NCBI RefSeq assembly: GCF_001042475.2
Contig: NZ_LECW02000005.1
Location: 164,000-227,999, forward strand
Origin: Bacillus glycinifermentans
GTDB taxonomy: Bacteria; Bacillota; Bacilli; Bacillales; Bacillaceae
Direction: 5' to 3'
Length of the DNA stretch: 64,000 nt
Positions 51,323 through 60,447 of this stretch are shown piece after piece. The first letter of the stretch is position 1. Each line of letters begins with the position of its first letter. The translations under genes were made by a program, and so were the position numbers. The notes under the pieces are model-generated. The model did no database searches and was not told the DNA's origin. It saw only the letters and a program-made list of their open reading frames with translations.

Positions 51323-51326
51323 TTCG

Positions 51327-52127
51327 TTATTCATACCAAACTTTATTTTTCTCGATGAGCTCGTTATGAGCCTCATCCCAGACATCGACTGTGTATGCGT
51401 AGTCATAGTTCATAATGCAGCGGATTCCGCTTCCTTGCGGATCATGTTCCACGCCGAAGTTATGGGAAAATTCGTGTCTTGCCGCTTTTGCCGAATTCTC
51501 TGTTCCCATGTCGAGCGTGACGCTGAAAGCGGGACCGTCCGGCTTAACAGGGTATTGAAAAGCGATGCCGCCCGCTTCAAAATTGTCGTTGGCTGTAAAG
51601 CCGGCAACAAATTTATAAGGCTGGCCCTCGAATTTGGCCGCAAGATTGTCAAGAATGTCAGAGGCGTTCTTTCCGGAAGAATTCCAAGGGGCAACGGCTT
51701 CCACGACAAAATCAATATCATGGTCACGGTTAAACATTTCGTCCGCCTCCTCAACAATTTGGACGATTCTTGTTTTCCAATCCTTATATTTCGTCCGAAA
51801 TTGCTTATCAGCCACTGCCAATACGCTTACCTTTTGTTTGCCTGTGCTGGCTTGAGTCGAAAATTTGCTGTTGTTTACATTCTTTTTAAAAGTGATCGTA
51901 CTAGTTTCATTTCCTTTCTCATCCAGTACTTTTGTTTTCGTTGTTTTTTCAATGTGAACTTTGCCGGTTAAATCTTTAAAACCCTCCTTAGGTTTAGGCA
52001 ATGCTTCCTTATGAATCCCTTTTGCTTCAGGAGTATGCTCATGACCGCCCGTTTCCGCGACTCCGGCCGCCCCGGGTATTAAACTTGCAGAAAGCAATAA
52101 AGTAAAGAATAAAGACCGTTTTTTCAT
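51327..52127 (-). CDS. Secreted metzincin-type zinc metalloprotease
   Basis: A 266-residue exported protease. A signal peptide ends near residue 24 (AAGVA-E); a propeptide-like charged region to about residue 95 follows. The catalytic domain has the extended zinc motif HEFSHNFGVEHD, with zinc ligands His218, His222 and His228 and catalytic Glu219. A Met-turn follows in CIMNYDYAY (Met239). HExxHNxGxxHD is the metzincin signature; among peptidase families M84 of Bacillus seems the best fit, from recall. AAGGAGGG precedes the start. The gene is accessory, inserted between pheT and rnhC. Confidence 0.85.
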   Translation of the reverse strand: MKKRSLFFTLLLSASLIPGAAGVAETGGHEHTPEAKGIHKEALPKPKEGFKDLTGKVHIEKTTKTKVLDEKGNETSTITFKKNVNNSKFSTQASTGKQKVSVLAVADKQFRTKYKDWKTRIVQIVEEADEMFNRDHDIDFVVEAVAPWNSSGKNASDILDNLAAKFEGQPYKFVAGFTANDNFEAGGIAFQYPVKPDGPAFSVTLDMGTENSAKAARHEFSHNFGVEHDPQGSGIRCIMNYDYAYTVDVWDEAHNELIEKNKVWYE

Positions 52128-52639
52128 TTGAAAAATTCCCTCCTTAGTTTTTAACAGACTAAAGATTCGTCTAGTTAACTAGAAATCCCTTCTTTTTATC
52201 CAAAAAGAGGAAGATGTACATAGATTCTTATGACAAACCTTTCAATATAACTACAAAGTTCGCTAAAATCCGACAAGAAATCTGCCGTTTGACAGGTCTT
52301 TTCAATTAGATCTATAGGCCTTTTATTTGCTAATTTTCTGATAGATTGTAATAATCTTCAGCAAAAAGATCGAAATTCCGTAAAGGTTGCGCCGCTTTGG
52401 TTACCTGCGGCAAAAAAAGCAAGAGAAAGGCGCTGCCTGACCATATCATTGTTGTTTCGCATTAACGATGGACAAACTTTCCTCCTCTATGAACCTTATT
52501 TTGTACCTCATTCTTTCTCTCAATAAATTTTAACCAAATCGCTTTCCTCTGGATCGCTGGAAAAAACTATTTCATATTTCTTTTTTTTAGTATAAAATCA
52601 TTAATAGTGCAAAATAACCATTCAGAAAGGATCGGGACT
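52128..52639. other. AT-rich intergenic region upstream of the metalloprotease
   Basis: These 512 bp separate the divergent protease and small membrane protein genes. They hold the 14-bp palindrome at 52170-52183 and, near 52591, a TATAAA that could serve the small gene, but no convincing full promoter. I see no coding potential or repeat. Base composition is AT-richer than the flanking core genes. Confidence 0.6.
52170..52183. promoter_or_regulatory. 14-bp perfect palindrome upstream of the metalloprotease
   Basis: TCTAGTTAACTAGA is perfectly self-complementary and lies about 43 bp upstream of the protease start codon, within its 5' region. It is a possible repressor site; the protein is unknown. 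Confidence 0.45.
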
Positions 52640-52867
52640 ATGACGAAAAACCCAAGCAATAATACTCAAACATTTATCATTTTAGGCTGGATATGTACCG
52701 GTATATCACTGCTGCTTATTCCGATTTTATTTGGTGCAGGAGGAGTTATTTTTGGATATCTAGTAAGAAGTAACGGGAAAGTACAACACGGCACAATTAT
52801 GATGATCGCAGCTATCGCTTGTGGTTTATTTGGTGTTGTATTAGGAATGGCTACGGCCGGATATTAA
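52640..52867 (+). CDS. Small membrane protein, DUF4190-like
   Basis: A 75-residue protein with a polar Asn-rich N-terminus and two transmembrane helices (about 11-40 and 48-72). The second half HGTIMMIAAIACGLFGVVLG resembles DUF4190-type small membrane proteins, a tentative match. ATG 52640 follows AAAGGATCGGG; an upstream ATG at 52607 lacks a ribosome site. It sits in the accessory insertion and has its own terminator. Confidence 0.6.
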   Translation: MTKNPSNNTQTFIILGWICTGISLLLIPILFGAGGVIFGYLVRSNGKVQHGTIMMIAAIACGLFGVVLGMATAGY

Positions 52868-52913
52868 ATTCATTTCAAGCGATAACGGGAATCTGGGACA
52901 GTCAGTATACATA

Positions 52914-52943
52914 AAAAAAGCAGGCCGGGTGGTCTGCTTTTTT
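52914..52943. terminator. Terminator after the small membrane protein gene
   Basis: AAAAAAGCAGGCC pairs with GGTCTGCTTTTTT (one G-T wobble) around GGGT, with A and T runs on both sides. Confidence 0.85.
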
Positions 52944-53472
52944 ACTTGATTATGATGCCGGGATGCCGATGGACCGTGATCCCAGGACGTACCTTTTGCT
53001 GCCCCTGTTTTTCAATGCTCTTTAAGAAGGGGTTATGATAATTGGGATTGATTTATGTGGAATATCTCAGTGATTCCAATATAACTAAGTACATGACATA
53101 ATAAAGCAAAGCTTAATCAGGAGAATCTGTTATAGAATGTGACTGCCGTGACACCGAAGAATTGAAATATTTGTAGAATGGTTACTCTTATTGGGAGCTA
53201 GCATAAAAAATTAATGAAAATGACAGAGAAATAATCCTTATGACCATGAAGATCATTATGTCTTCCCAAGACGATACCCATTCCGTTTCGAATATTTACT
53301 GTAAATGGATCGATGATAAGAATATTGTCAGTTCATCGTGAAAAGCCGGGATTAATGCAGGATATAGCCGCGAGCGGAAATACTCCCCCGGAAACCCGTG
53401 AATTTGCCCTCGAGCTTCCTGCCAAAACCGCCGGGAACCCCTGCAAGTCAGGAATTCCCGCTTTTGGCGTAT
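52944..53472. other. Intergenic region without a recognised gene
   Basis: About 530 bp downstream of rnhC and of the small membrane protein gene. A 72-codon open frame at 53313-53531 overlaps the rnhC end and has no ribosome site or homology I know. An imperfect hairpin, CGGGAACCCCTG (53432-53443) with CAGGAATTCCCG (53449-53460), followed on the minus strand by GCGGTTTT, may end rnhC transcription. Confidence 0.5.
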
Positions 53473-54414
53473 TCAGCTTTTCGACGCCAGCCTCATCGCT
53501 TTCTGTGTATTTGCAAAGTGGCGTTTCGTGAAATGACCGAGCGCTGCTTCGCCGTGTTTCCTGATCAGCTTTGCCGCCGCTTCATCGACGAACGGTCCCG
53601 CTCCTTTCGGCAGTGTCATGCCGGCTTCTTTTGAAAGCTTGTTCATTTCCATTAAAAATGAATAGCGCGCGATGATCGAAGCGGCGGCGACGGACAGGTG
53701 AATGCCTTCCGCTTTTGTGCTGAAATATGTACGTTCTTTGATCGCGTTTCTGCCGGCCAGGTGTTTAAAATAAACGGCCGGTTCTGCGAACTGGTCGATT
53801 AAAATGGCTTCAGGCCGGGTTCCGTCCAGTTTTTTCAGAAGGTTTGTGATCGCCTGGTTGTGCAGGAGGGCTTTCATTTTTCCCTGGCTCATGCCTTTTT
53901 CCTGCAATTCATTGTATTTTTCGTTTTTTAACACGAGCAGGCTGTATGGGACCGTCTTGATGAGGTCGCGGGCGATTTCGACGATTTGCGGATCTTTTAA
54001 ATGTTTGGAATCCTTGACGCCGAGCTCTTGCAGAAGCGGAAGCTTTGTTTTATCCGCATACACGCATGCGACGGTCATCGGACCGAAGAAATCGCCGGTC
54101 CCGACTTCGTCCGAGCCGATGACAGACATTGAGCCGATGCCTTCAGGCGGCTGATAAAGAGAAGCGGTACGCGGTTTGGCAGCGGATTTTGCTGCTGTCG
54201 GTGCTTCGGTTGACGCCGCCCAGCGCCCGGCTTCTGTTTCGGCGTTTTTCCCCTGAAACAGCACCTTTCCGGATTTATATGCCGTAATGGTGCAGCCTTG
54301 GGGCTTCGCCTGAAAAACCGCTCCCTGTACAGAAAGAGAGGTGATGTCGGAACGGTAATGGCTTTTCATGCGTTCAATAACAGACTGGGGAACTTTTAAA
54401 ACTGAATGTGACAC
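53473..54414 (-). CDS. rnhC: Ribonuclease HIII
   Basis: A 313-residue type 2 RNase H that cuts RNA in RNA-DNA hybrids. An N-terminal TBP-like substrate-binding domain (about 1-80) precedes the catalytic domain. Catalytic residues lie in IGSDEVGTGDFFGP (Asp-Glu), in the LIDQFAEP aspartate, and a later acidic residue. It starts with GTG 54414 after AAAGGAG. It is divergent from zapA. Confidence 0.96.
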   Translation of the reverse strand: MSHSVLKVPQSVIERMKSHYRSDITSLSVQGAVFQAKPQGCTITAYKSGKVLFQGKNAETEAGRWAASTEAPTAAKSAAKPRTASLYQPPEGIGSMSVIGSDEVGTGDFFGPMTVACVYADKTKLPLLQELGVKDSKHLKDPQIVEIARDLIKTVPYSLLVLKNEKYNELQEKGMSQGKMKALLHNQAITNLLKKLDGTRPEAILIDQFAEPAVYFKHLAGRNAIKERTYFSTKAEGIHLSVAAASIIARYSFLMEMNKLSKEAGMTLPKGAGPFVDEAAAKLIRKHGEAALGHFTKRHFANTQKAMRLASKS

Positions 54415-54563
54415 GGTTTAATCTCCTTTTTTAGCCGGTAAAACAGGCTTTTTCACACGTTTTTATAAGTGTATCATAACAGCGGAAGGCTCGTCTTTCC
54501 ATTCAATCTCTAAACATGTTATGATAGAGTCTAGGATTCTCGTTGAGGAATGGAGGAGAAACG

Positions 54564-54821
54564 TTGTCTGATGGTCGAAAAACGAAAACAACAGTTGACA
54601 TCTACGGTCAGCAATTCACAATTATCGGCGATGAAACGAAAAGCCATATGAGGCACGTTGCCTCAATTGTCGATGATAAAATGAGAGAAATCAATGAAAA
54701 AAATCCGTATCTTGACATAAATAAACTCGCCGTTTTGACAGCGGTGAATGTTGTGCATGATTATCTGAAGCTGAAGGAAGAATTTGAGAGATTGAAAGGA
54801 CAAATTAAAGAAAAGGATTGA
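54564..54821 (+). CDS. zapA: Cell division protein ZapA
   Basis: An 85-residue FtsZ-associated protein that bundles Z-ring filaments. The N-terminal part has [13 protein letters not shown] and a C-terminal coiled coil starts near residue 45. TTG 54564 is the chosen start: GGAGGAG lies 5 nt upstream and it restores the family N-terminus; the longer frame from 54543 includes that site. A -10 TATGAT is at 54520-54525. yshB starts 8 bp after its stop. Confidence 0.94.
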   Translation: MSDGRKTKTTVDIYGQQFTIIGDETKSHMRHVASIVDDKMREINEKNPYLDINKLAVLTAVNVVHDYLKLKEEFERLKGQIKEKD

Positions 54822-54829
54822 ACATCACG

Positions 54830-55363
54830 ATGCTAGATATCATCATTATTGTTTTGCTTTTGTCCGGTCTGTTTATCGGTCTGAAAAGAGGATTTATCCG
54901 CCAGTTTATCCGTTTGGTGACGTTTATCGCAGCGATTGCCGTGGCGGGGATCTATTACCGCGATCTTGCGCCGAAGCTGAGCTGGATTCCGTCGCCGGAT
55001 TTCACGGGCGGGCAGTCCGCGCTTACATTTATCAACGGAAGCATTGAAAATGCCTACTATAATATGATTGCGTTTCTGATTCTCTTTTTCCTGACGATTA
55101 TCCTATTGAGAATTGCGGCATCATTTTTGGATGCTGTCGCGCAAATCCCGGTTCTTAAACAAATCAACCAAATTTTCGGAGCTGTGCTCGGTTTTGCGGA
55201 GATTTACCTGTTCATTTTCATCGTCCTGTTCGTCGGATCGCTGCTGCCGATCGACGTTCTGCAAAACATGATGGCCCACTCTGTATTGGCTGATGTGATT
55301 GTGAATAAAACCCCGTATTTATCAAACTTGTTAAAGAATCTGCCGGTTCAGTACGGATCTTAA
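54830..55363 (+). CDS. yshB: CvpA-family membrane protein YshB
   Basis: A 177-residue membrane protein of the CvpA (colicin V production) family with four hydrophobic spans (about 1-17, 24-42, 66-91 and 105-130). The motif GLKRGFIRQFIRLVTFI is typical. Function is unknown. ATG 54830 gives the family length; AAAGGATTG is upstream. It follows zapA closely and ends in a terminator. Confidence 0.88.
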   Translation: MLDIIIIVLLLSGLFIGLKRGFIRQFIRLVTFIAAIAVAGIYYRDLAPKLSWIPSPDFTGGQSALTFINGSIENAYYNMIAFLILFFLTIILLRIAASFLDAVAQIPVLKQINQIFGAVLGFAEIYLFIFIVLFVGSLLPIDVLQNMMAHSVLADVIVNKTPYLSNLLKNLPVQYGS

Positions 55364-55392
55364 AAACTTCTCTTTTCGGAGAAGTTTTTTTT
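55362..55392 (+). terminator. Terminator after yshB
   Basis: AAAAACTTCTC pairs with GAGAAGTTTTT, followed by more T. Confidence 0.9.
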
Positions 55393-55482
55393 CCGGCTGC
55401 AATTTGTCGAATGATTGTAGGATCAGTCAAAAATTTGTATGATTGAATCAGGTGAACACGGGGAAATAAGAGGTGAAACATA

Positions 55483-57198
55483 TTGCATAAAAAAGATGTC
55501 ATCAGATTGCTTGAAACGATTGCGATTTACATGGAGCTAAAAGGGGACAACCCGTTTAAAATATCCGCTTTCAGAAAAGCCGCCGCGGCGCTTGAACAAG
55601 ATGACCGCAGCCTCTCCGAAATCGATGATATGATGTCTCTTTCCGGGATTGGCAAAGGGACGTACGCCGTCATTAAGGAATATATGGATCACGGGGCATC
55701 GAGCACGCTTGAGCGTTTAAAAGAGGAGGTTCCGGAAGGACTTATTCCGCTTTTGAAGGTGCCCGGGCTCGGCGGCAAAAAAATCGCCAAACTCTACCAG
55801 GAATTGGGCGTCTGTGACGCGGAATCATTAAAAGAGGCCTGTGAGCAGCAAAAGGTTCAGGGGCTGGCTGGATTCGGCAAAAAAACGGAGGAAAAAATCC
55901 TTCAGGCTCTCGGAGAAGCCGGAAAACGCCCTGAACGGTATCCGATCGCGGCGGCGCTCGCCGTCGCCCAGGTGATCGAAGGGCAGCTTGAAGGGCTCCC
56001 GGGGCTGATCAAGTTTTCGCGCGCCGGAAGCCTCAGACGGGCCAAAGAAACCGTGAAAGACCTGGACTATATCATGGCCGTCACAGATCCGGCCCTGGTC
56101 CGCGAGGGGCTCCTGAAGCTGTCAAACATTAAAGAGGTCATTGCCAGCGGTGATACGAAAGTATCGCTGACATTTGCGTTTGAATACGAAATCAGCGCCG
56201 ATTTCAGGCTTGTGACCGAAGAGCAGTTTCCGACGACGCTCCACCATTTTACAGGATCAAAAGATCATAATATAAAAATGCGCCAGCTCGCCAAAGAAAG
56301 AGGCGAAAGAATCAGCGAGTACGGAGTCGAGACGGTTGAAACGGGAGACATTCAAACGTTCTCAAGCGAAAAAGAGTTTTTCGCCCACTTCGGACTTCCC
56401 TTTATTCCGCCTGAGCTGAGGGAGACAGGGAAAGAAGTCGATGAGTACAGCGACGACATCGGACTGATTACCGCAGATGATATCAAAGGGGATCTCCATA
56501 TGCACTCGGCGTGGAGCGACGGCGCGTTTTCGATCAGGGAAATGGCCGAAGCCTGCATGGCAAAAGGATACAAGTATATGGCGATCACCGATCATTCGCA
56601 ATATTTAAAAGTCGCAGGCGGCTTAACGCCGGAAAGGCTGCGCATGCAAGCGAAGGAAATTGATGAACTGAATAAAGAATTTACCGATTTTCACATATTC
56701 AAAGGCGTTGAGATGGATATACTGCCTGACGGATCACTCGACTATGACGATGAGCTGCTGGCGGAAATGGATCTTGTGATCGCTTCCATCCATTCAAGCT
56801 TTTCACAGCCGGAGCACGTCATCATGAAACGGCTCGAAAACGCGCTGAAAAATCAGCACGTCGATATTATCGCCCACCCAACCGGCCGGCTCATCGGAAG
56901 ACGGGCGGGCTATGAAGTCGATATCGACCGGCTGATCGAACTCGCCAAAGAAACGAATACGGCGTTGGAGCTGAACGCCAACCCCGCCCGGCTAGATCTC
57001 AGAATGGAGCATTTGCTCAAAGCGAATGCCGCAGGGGTGACGCTTGTCATTAATACGGACGCCCACAACACGTCGATGCTTGACGATATGGAAACGGGCG
57101 TTACGGCAGCGAGAAAAGGATGGACCCCTCAAGCGAACGTATTGAATGCCCGTTCGCTTGACGAAGTCCGCGCGTTTTTGTCTCGCCGCCGATCTTAA
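55483..57198 (+). CDS. polX: Family X DNA polymerase/3'-5' exonuclease PolX
   Basis: A 571-residue repair polymerase. The N-terminal helix-hairpin-helix region shows LSGIGKGTYAVI and VPGLGGKKIAKL; the family X nucleotidyl transferase core has GSLRRAKETVKDLDYIM with catalytic Asp residues. The C-terminal PHP domain (about 330-571) has DLHMHSAWSDG, AITDHSQY, VEMDILPDG, IAHPTGR and NTDAHN, the metal ligands for exonuclease activity. It starts at TTG 55483 after AGAGGTGAA. It is followed 16 bp later by mutS2. Confidence 0.95.
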   Translation: MHKKDVIRLLETIAIYMELKGDNPFKISAFRKAAAALEQDDRSLSEIDDMMSLSGIGKGTYAVIKEYMDHGASSTLERLKEEVPEGLIPLLKVPGLGGKKIAKLYQELGVCDAESLKEACEQQKVQGLAGFGKKTEEKILQALGEAGKRPERYPIAAALAVAQVIEGQLEGLPGLIKFSRAGSLRRAKETVKDLDYIMAVTDPALVREGLLKLSNIKEVIASGDTKVSLTFAFEYEISADFRLVTEEQFPTTLHHFTGSKDHNIKMRQLAKERGERISEYGVETVETGDIQTFSSEKEFFAHFGLPFIPPELRETGKEVDEYSDDIGLITADDIKGDLHMHSAWSDGAFSIREMAEACMAKGYKYMAITDHSQYLKVAGGLTPERLRMQAKEIDELNKEFTDFHIFKGVEMDILPDGSLDYDDELLAEMDLVIASIHSSFSQPEHVIMKRLENALKNQHVDIIAHPTGRLIGRRAGYEVDIDRLIELAKETNTALELNANPARLDLRMEHLLKANAAGVTLVINTDAHNTSMLDDMETGVTAARKGWTPQANVLNARSLDEVRAFLSRRRS

Positions 57199-57214
57199 GG
57201 AGGTTTAATTGATT

Positions 57215-59572
57215 TTGCAGCAAAAAGCGCTATCAGCACTCGAATTTCATAAAGTAAAAGAGCAGCTTGCAGAGCATGCGGCATCTTCTTTAGGGAAGGA
57301 GATGCTCCTTGACCTGAAGCCTTCCCGTTCATTTGAGGAGGTCAAAAAGCTCCTGGAAGAAGTCGATGAGGCGGGGACTGTCCTGCGCCTGAAAGGCAGC
57401 GCCCCTTTCGGCGGGCTGTCGGACATTAGAAAAGCGGTCAGAAGAGCCGAAATCGGCAGCATCTTAAGCCCGGCCGAGTTTACGGAAATATCAGGTCTGT
57501 TATACGCCGCCAAACGGATGAAGCATTTTCTCGAAAGTTTGTTTGAAGACGGCGTTGAGATTCCTCACCTTCATCAGTATGCGGAACAGCTGATTCCGCT
57601 GTCAGACTTGGAGAAAGACATTAACTCGTGCATCGATGACCATGGAGAGGTGCTTGACCATGCATCGGAGAGCTTAAGGGGAATCAGGACGCAGCTGAGG
57701 ACGCTCGAATCAAGAATCAGAGACCGTCTGGAAGCGATGCTCCGGTCCTCTTCAGCGCAAAAAATGCTTTCAGACACGATCATTACGATTCGAAACGACC
57801 GTTTCGTCATCCCCGTCAAACAGGAATACAGGTCAAGCTACGGGGGGATTGTGCATGACCAGTCATCTTCCGGGGCTACGCTGTTTATCGAGCCCCAGGT
57901 CATTGTCGATATGAACAATTCGCTCCGCCAGGCGAAAGTAAACGAAAAGCAGGAGATCGAACGGATTTTGCGCGTGCTGACAGAAAAAACGGCAGAGCAT
58001 ACGGATGAACTGTTTCACAATGTAAAGATCCTGCAAACCCTCGATTTTATTTTTGCAAAAGCGAAATACGCGAAGGCGACGAAGGCAGTCAAGCCTGCGG
58101 TCAATAGAGACGGCTATGTCCGCTTCATCCGGGCGCGCCATCCGCTTTTGCCCGCCGATCAGGTCGTTCCGAACGATATCGAGCTCGGCGGTGATTATAC
58201 GACGATCGTGATCACGGGTCCGAATACGGGCGGAAAAACGGTTACGCTGAAAACGCTCGGCCTTTTGACCTTAATGGCGCAGTCCGGACTTCACGTTCCG
58301 GCTGAGGAAGGCTCGGAAACCGCGGTGTTTGATCAAGTATTTGCAGACATCGGGGACGAACAGTCGATCGAGCAAAGCTTGAGTACGTTCTCGTCACACA
58401 TGGTGAACATCGTCGATATTTTAAAGGACATGACGCCAAACAGCCTGGTACTGTTTGACGAACTCGGAGCCGGAACCGATCCGCAGGAAGGAGCGGCGCT
58501 TGCGATCAGCATCCTTGACGAAGTGTGCCAGACCGGCGCCCGCGTCATTGCGACGACCCACTACCCGGAGCTGAAAGCGTACGGTTATAACCGCGAAAAT
58601 GTCATCAATGCAAGCGTCGAATTTGACATCGAAACATTGTCTCCAACGTATAAGCTGCTGATCGGGGTGCCGGGGCGAAGCAATGCGTTTGAAATATCGA
58701 AACGCCTCGGTTTGCCTGAACGCTTGATCGGCCGCGCGAAAGCCGAAATGACGGCTGAGCACAATGAGGTCGATACGATGATTGCCTCGCTTGAAGACAG
58801 CAAAAAGCGCGCGGAAACAGAGCTGGCTGAAACGGAAGCGATCCGTGCGGAAGCGGAAGCCCTTCACCGCGATCTGAAAAAGCAGATCAGCGAGTGGCAG
58901 GAGAAAAAAGACAGGCTCTATGAGGAAGCGGAGCAGAAAGCTGCCGAAAAAGTCAAGGAAGCGATGAAGGAAGCCGATGACATTATCCAGTCGCTCAGAA
59001 TGATAAAAGACGAACAGAAAACGTTTAAAGACCACGAATTGATCGAGGCGAAAAAACGCCTCGAAGAAGCGGTGCCTTCTTTTGAAAAAACAAAAAAGCC
59101 CGTTCAGAAAAAAACGGACAAGCGTACGCTGAAACCGGGCGACGAGGTCAAGGTTCTCACCTTTGGCCAAAAAGGAACGCTGCTTGAAAAAACAGGTGCT
59201 GACGAATGGAACGTGCAAATCGGCATCTTGAAGATGAAAGTGAAAGAGAAGGATCTTGAATTTTTGAAATCGGCGCCGGAACCCGAAAAACAGCAATCGA
59301 TCGCCAAAGTCAAAGGCAAAGATTATCACGTATCGCTCGAGCTCGACCTCAGGGGAGAACGCTATGAAAACGCGCTTCACCGGGTTGAAAAATATTTGGA
59401 CGATGCGGTTCTCGCCGGATATCCGCGGGTTTCGATCATTCACGGAAAAGGAACGGGCGCTCTCAGGAAAGGCGTTCAGGACCTCCTGAAAAACCACCGC
59501 AGCGTGAAAAACTCCCGGTTCGGCGAAGCGGGAGAGGGAGGATCAGGAGTTACGATTGTCGAACTAAAATAA
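57215..59572 (+). CDS. mutS2: MutS2 endonuclease / ribosome rescue factor
   Basis: A 785-residue MutS-like protein. The ATPase has Walker A GPNTGGKT, Walker [21 protein letters not shown] and the H-loop [12 protein letters not shown] long coiled coil (about 520-625) precedes the KOW-like region and C-terminal Smr domain ([25 protein letters not shown]). Family proteins suppress homologous recombination and, in B. subtilis, act on collided ribosomes. TTG 57215 restores the family N-terminus MQQK; TTG 57209 is closer to AAGGAGG and also possible. Confidence 0.95.
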   Translation: MQQKALSALEFHKVKEQLAEHAASSLGKEMLLDLKPSRSFEEVKKLLEEVDEAGTVLRLKGSAPFGGLSDIRKAVRRAEIGSILSPAEFTEISGLLYAAKRMKHFLESLFEDGVEIPHLHQYAEQLIPLSDLEKDINSCIDDHGEVLDHASESLRGIRTQLRTLESRIRDRLEAMLRSSSAQKMLSDTIITIRNDRFVIPVKQEYRSSYGGIVHDQSSSGATLFIEPQVIVDMNNSLRQAKVNEKQEIERILRVLTEKTAEHTDELFHNVKILQTLDFIFAKAKYAKATKAVKPAVNRDGYVRFIRARHPLLPADQVVPNDIELGGDYTTIVITGPNTGGKTVTLKTLGLLTLMAQSGLHVPAEEGSETAVFDQVFADIGDEQSIEQSLSTFSSHMVNIVDILKDMTPNSLVLFDELGAGTDPQEGAALAISILDEVCQTGARVIATTHYPELKAYGYNRENVINASVEFDIETLSPTYKLLIGVPGRSNAFEISKRLGLPERLIGRAKAEMTAEHNEVDTMIASLEDSKKRAETELAETEAIRAEAEALHRDLKKQISEWQEKKDRLYEEAEQKAAEKVKEAMKEADDIIQSLRMIKDEQKTFKDHELIEAKKRLEEAVPSFEKTKKPVQKKTDKRTLKPGDEVKVLTFGQKGTLLEKTGADEWNVQIGILKMKVKEKDLEFLKSAPEPEKQQSIAKVKGKDYHVSLELDLRGERYENALHRVEKYLDDAVLAGYPRVSIIHGKGTGALRKGVQDLLKNHRSVKNSRFGEAGEGGSGVTIVELK

Positions 59573-59589
59573 AAAGGGAGTCTGGAAAC

Positions 59590-59994
59590 ATGAAAGAGTT
59601 TTGGGAAAATGATCTCGTGGAAATCGCCGCCTATTACAGCGTTTCCGTTCTTTGCCTGGTCATCTTCTTGACCGTATTCGAACTCGTCACAACGTATAAA
59701 AACTGGGAGGAGATTCAAAAAGGAAACATGGCGGTGGCGATGGCCACAGGCGGGAAAATTTTAGGCATCGCCAACGTTCTGCAAAAGTCGATCAGCCAGC
59801 ACAATTCCCTTCTGCAAATGATGGGGTGGGGATTGTTCGGCTTCATGCTGCTTTTGATCGGCTATTTCATTTTCGAATTCCTGACGCCTCGATTCAGAAT
59901 TGACAAGGAAATCGAAAACGACAACCGAGCCGTCGGTTTCATTTCATTTGTGATCTCCGTCGGCCTGTCATTCGTCGTGGCCGCCGGAATCTAA
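59590..59994 (+). CDS. yshE: DUF350-family membrane protein YshE
   Basis: A 134-residue membrane protein with four hydrophobic spans (about 11-33, 46-66, 78-99 and 115-133). The gene follows mutS2 in B. subtilis too. DUF350 proteins often occur in tandem-repeat form; this is a single copy. The function is unknown. AAAGGGAG precedes ATG 59590. A 27-residue gene follows after 11 bp. Confidence 0.85.
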   Translation: MKEFWENDLVEIAAYYSVSVLCLVIFLTVFELVTTYKNWEEIQKGNMAVAMATGGKILGIANVLQKSISQHNSLLQMMGWGLFGFMLLLIGYFIFEFLTPRFRIDKEIENDNRAVGFISFVISVGLSFVVAAGI

Positions 59995-60005
59995 AGGGGG
60001 CAGAC

Positions 60006-60089
60006 ATGGAGAAATTAGCGAAAATCCTGTTTTGCGCTGCCGGGGTATTTGTGATCATCGGTCTCATTTATATGCTGTTTTTTGCTTGA
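60006..60089 (+). CDS. 27-residue single-pass membrane peptide
   Basis: A short gene encodes MEKLAKILFCAAGVFVIIGL followed by IYMLFFA. AAAGGGGG (59994-60000) lies about 5 nt before ATG 60006, and the frame ends in TGA 60087-60089. The peptide has two lysines, then one hydrophobic helix of about 20 residues. It is 11 bp after yshE and before the operon terminator, so it is likely cotranscribed with yshE. Similarity to other small Bacillus membrane peptides is general; no family is assigned. Confidence 0.6.
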   Translation: MEKLAKILFCAAGVFVIIGLIYMLFFA

Positions 60090-60174
60090 GAAGTGAATCT
60101 GCTGACTCGGATCACCGGGTGACTTCTGCGGAAGAAGGCAGTTCGGTCCGTTCGTCCGCATAAAAGGAAAACAG

Positions 60175-60208
60175 ATACCAAGGAGCACGGGCCTCCTTGG
60201 TATTTTTT
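60175..60208 (+). terminator. Terminator of the mutS2-yshE unit
   Basis: ATACCAAGGAG (60175-60185) pairs perfectly with CTCCTTGGTAT (60193-60203), followed by T. Confidence 0.92.
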
Positions 60209-60354
60209 CATTTGAACCGGATAGAGCTGCCGACAACGTAAGCGAGCGTTTACAAAGCAGCTTTGTGACCGGAAGGGAATTTGCATGGCTGATCAGGGCC
60301 TCGGAGTCTAACTTGACTGCACTTGATGAAAAGCTGCAAGACCGATGCCTAAAG

Positions 60355-60368
60355 TTCGAAATTTCGAA
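60355..60368. promoter_or_regulatory. 14-bp perfect palindrome upstream of the TetR gene
   Basis: TTCGAAATTTCGAA is perfectly self-complementary and ends 10 bp before the -35 of the following promoter. It differs from the TTGATCAA operator. The remainder of 60209-60354 shows nothing recognisable. Confidence 0.35.
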
Positions 60369-60378
60369 AAAACAGTGC

Positions 60379-60427
60379 TTTACATGAAACGATATAACGC
60401 ATATAATGCTATTGATTGATCAATAAA
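60379..60427 (+). promoter_or_regulatory. Promoter and operator of the TetR gene
   Basis: TTTACA (60379-60384), 17 bp, TATAAT (60402-60407). ATTGATTGATCAATAAA (60411-60427), with core palindrome ATTGATCAAT, covers the predicted start near 60414. The same 17 bp recur inverted before the oxidoreductase gene. Confidence 0.78.
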
Positions 60428-60447
60428 TAAAAAAGAAGTGATGTGTA

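Noticed and set aside
53313-53531. 72-codon frame near the end of rnhC as a gene
   Set aside because: No ribosome site, overlaps rnhC antisense and the possible rnhC terminator, and no recognisable domain.
58421-59497. 358-codon frame antisense to mutS2
   Set aside because: Phenylalanine- and arginine-rich composition is the typical shadow of a charged coiled-coil region; mutS2 is intact on the other strand.
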